Source of the DNA: a virus
Virus record (IMG/VR): IMGVR_UViG_3300020213_000041
Coordinates: 1-49,874 of that record
Length of the DNA stretch: 49,874 nucleotides
Direction: 5' to 3' (one strand)
Shown here: piece after piece, positions 48,602 to 49,874 of the stretch
How positions within the stretch are numbered: position 1 is the stretch's first letter
How the letters are laid out: each line of letters begins with the position of its first letter
Translations under genes and position numbers: made by a program
Notes under the pieces: generated by a model
The model's input: the letters and a program-made list of their open reading frames with translations, nothing else
Database searches by the model: none
What the model was told of the DNA's origin: nothing

Positions 48602-49195
48602 CTACACCGCTTCCTGATATTCCGGGTCCGCGTCCTGGGCGATCATTGGGGGCTTCGGGACCGGGAACCGCAGATACGGCGGACTAGCCGGGGTCTGCGG
48701 GGGTGGGGGAGTGGTTCTCTTGTCGTTCTGGCCGGGGTTAAAGTAGGAGTGCAACGGGAAAAGCCCGTACGGTTCTGTTTCGGCGAAGGCCCTGCCCAGT
48801 TCGGCTTCGATACGGTAGCACGCATGAAAGAAGTTGCCCCGATCCATGCCCATGCGACGGCAACACGCCTTCCAGTCCGCGCCCAACAAATAGTGGAACT
48901 TGAACAACTGATGATCCGCCGCGCTCAACGTGCGCTTACACATCAGCACAAAGTCAGCCATATACTCTTCCGGGAAGCGGCTGAACATCAGTGGAGCGCT
49001 ATGCGTAGCATTCATGCGTGGCGCAGCCTCACTGATAACGCGGAATCGCCCCAGGCACACGCGGAAAATCTCGCGTCTGACGCACTTGCAGGGCCGCAAC
49101 TCGGCATCCCGTCTCATCGTCAGACCGATACCTTTGCATGTTGTACAATCACTCTTCGCTAATGGCAGCGTAACAGAACGGTCCCAATTCAGCAT
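48602..49195 (-). CDS. Zinc-finger plus HTH regulator-like protein
   Basis: This 197-aa protein has a DnaJ-type Cys motif at the N-terminus (CTTCKGIGL and PCKCVRREIF). It then has a helical region that reads like a sigma region-4 HTH: DHQLFKFHYLLGADWKACCR, followed by RMGMDRGNFFHACYRIE. The tail is Pro-rich (TTPPPPQTPASPPYLRFPVP). Related phage proteins are often near late regulators. A role in transcription control is likely but unproven. A strong promoter lies at 49314-49341 with a leader of about 110 nt and ribosome site AAAGAGAG. Confidence 0.68.
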   Translation of the reverse strand: MLNWDRSVTLPLAKSDCTTCKGIGLTMRRDAELRPCKCVRREIFRVCLGRFRVISEAAPRMNATHSAPLMFSRFPEEYMADFVLMCKRTLSAADHQLFKFHYLLGADWKACCRRMGMDRGNFFHACYRIEAELGRAFAETEPYGLFPLHSYFNPGQNDKRTTPPPPQTPASPPYLRFPVPKPPMIAQDADPEYQEAV

Positions 49196-49313
49196 GGTGA
49201 TAATAGCTCTCTTTATTTTGTGATTTTGTATGGAGGAAGGACAATCTGGACAGTTCGATTCAGATTTACGCTTTGGGTTTGAGCGTCCCGGTTACGTTTG
49301 CCTTCTGAGTAAT

Positions 49314-49341
49314 AGTATAAGTCCACACCTAATTTTTTCAA
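49314..49341 (-). promoter_or_regulatory. Strong sigma70-like promoter
   Basis: Minus strand TTGAAA (49336-49341), 16-nt spacer, TATACT (49314-49319). Each box differs from consensus by one base. It drives the regulator-like gene and those after it. An overlapping open frame (49213-49398) is rich in Lys/Arg and probably not coding. Confidence 0.72.
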
Positions 49342-49394
49342 CTTTTTTTTGCGATCAGTTGCCCTGCGCCTTCGCTGTGAATTCGGCCAGCTTT

Positions 49395-49511
49395 TCACAG
49401 TGTGGTTTGCATTTCCAGAATCCAGCCGGGACTGAAAATGTCTGGCCGGGATTGCAGCCGGTCCATGTCTTTGTTCAGTTGCGCAACGCGCAGGCGGTCA
49501 TATTCGTTCAT
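49395..49511 (-). CDS. 38-aa ORF, possibly frameshifted
   Basis: ATG 49511 overlaps the previous stop (ATGA-like coupling) and gives MNEYDRLRVAQLNKDMDRLQ and 18 more residues. Another frame, open from about 49474 to 49355 but without a start, reads GCNPGQTFSVPAGFWKCKPH and then CEKLAEFTAKAQGN, which looks more like a real zinc-knuckle protein. A frameshift may join the two. Confidence 0.4.
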   Translation of the reverse strand: MNEYDRLRVAQLNKDMDRLQSRPDIFSPGWILEMQTTL

Positions 49512-49734
49512 TGTCTTTACCGTTTAGGTACCGGAGCAAGGCTATGAGGGCGGTGGCAAAGGTTACGTCGGCAGCATCGGATGCGGCTTGGGCTGTGTCT
49601 CGGGTTTCGCGCGCGGCGTGGGCTGTGGCAAAGGCTACGTCGGCAGCATCACTTGCGGCTTTGGCTGTGGCGAAGGCCGCGGCCAATGCTGCTGCGGATA
49701 CGGCGTCGCTGGTATCTGGCCTTTTTTTTATCAT
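49498..49734 (-). CDS. Ala-rich repeat protein
   Basis: This 78-aa protein is rich in Ala, Asp and Thr with repeats AASDAADVAFATAHA and AASDAADVTFATALI, about 34 residues apart. The regular spacing suggests a helix bundle or coiled coil. DNA at 49557-49595 repeats at 49828-49866 in the next gene. The start overlaps the stop of that gene. No function was recognised. Confidence 0.6.
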   Translation of the reverse strand: MIKKRPDTSDAVSAAALAAAFATAKAASDAADVAFATAHAARETRDTAQAASDAADVTFATALIALLRYLNGKDNERI

Positions 49735-49866
49735 GCTGCTACTGCTCCTTGTCTGGTGTCGTCGGCTGCTACGCGGGCACGTTTTAGGGCCGCGTAGGCG
49801 TAAAAGAAGGCTACGCGGGCGGTGTCAAAGGTTACGTCGGCAGCATCGGATGCGGCTTGGGCGGTG
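49557..49866. repeat. Dispersed 39-bp repeat in Ala-rich genes
   Basis: AAGGTTACGTCGGCAGCATC followed by GGATGCGGCTTGGGC occurs at about 49559-49593 and 49830-49864. A diverged copy, with AAGGCTACGTCGGCAGCATC, lies at about 49633-49671. The copies encode the AASDAADV units. Confidence 0.8.
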
Positions 49867-49874
49867 GCTAGGGT
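49731..49874 (-). CDS. Ala-rich repeat protein, partial (window edge)
   Basis: The window ends inside this gene. The visible C-terminal 47 residues include TAQAASDAADVTFDTARVAF and RVAADDTRQGAVAA before the stop at 49731-49733. It is a paralogue of the neighbouring gene, sharing AASDAADVTF and its DNA sequence. The start lies beyond the window. Confidence 0.55.
   Translation of the reverse strand, partial: TLATAQAASDAADVTFDTARVAFFYAYAALKRARVAADDTRQGAVAA

Noticed and set aside
49213-49398. 61-aa Lys/Arg-rich ORF
   Set aside because: It covers a strong promoter and overlaps a better reading frame; composition is unlike the neighbours.

Overview
This window is a compact, GC-rich tailed-phage genome or large genome segment (siphovirus-like: long tape measure, tail-tube protein, frameshifted tail chaperone, no sheath). 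It is split into two transcription blocks. Positions 1-28.45 kb read rightward: packaging, head, tail, then lysis. Positions 28.5-49.87 kb read leftward: integration, accessory genes, DNA replication, a type III restriction-modification cassette and regulatory genes. The blocks converge on a strong hairpin near 28.45-28.5 kb. The host is most likely Gram-negative: the lysis region encodes a signal-peptide protein ending in Phe that looks like an outer-membrane barrel, and a second secreted protein sits beside the integrase. The species cannot be fixed from sequence alone. No repressor gene was recognised, although integrase, an excisionase-like protein and an attP-like site suggest a temperate lifestyle or ancestry.

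Layout. A 17-bp minisatellite (1-270) precedes small and large terminase. Then come portal, scaffold-like protein, a P22-like coat protein, head completion and head-tail joining genes, tail terminator, tail tube, a G/GT tail chaperone pair with an in-phase A AAA AAC slippery site, tape measure, and four tail-tip/fibre proteins. These are followed by a zinc-finger/HTH/metallophosphoesterase fusion, a C39-like peptidase, an M15 peptidase and several membrane-associated lysis candidates. Leftward from 28.7 kb lie a probable attP, a tRNA-Thr(CGU) gene, a 41-aa membrane protein, a tyrosine integrase, an excisionase-like HTH, and a secreted beta-helix protein. Then come an HD hydrolase, an SNF2 helicase, a YhaM-like OB/HD nuclease, a UvrD-like helicase, an archaeo-eukaryotic (TOTE-type) primase, an SSB-like protein, a PD-(D/E)XK nuclease, a compact family-B DNA polymerase and a dATP/dGTP diphosphohydrolase-like protein. 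The phage therefore appears to carry most of its own replisome.

The most striking region is 43.5-48.4 kb. A type III mod-res operon is bounded by two identical 146-bp direct repeats, each carrying a terminator-like hairpin, a candidate promoter and a second hairpin at the expected transcript start. Mod looks intact. Res keeps its ATPase/helicase motifs but lacks the C-terminal nuclease domain, and its stop codon lies inside the repeat. A short copy of the res 5' end sits upstream of mod. I infer that the phage captured a host R-M system, lost the nuclease and kept the methyltransferase, plausibly to protect its own DNA. A second unusual idea is that attP matches the anticodon arm of a tRNA-Thr(CGU) gene while the phage carries a complete tRNA-Thr(CGU) nearby, which could replace a host tRNA gene split on integration.
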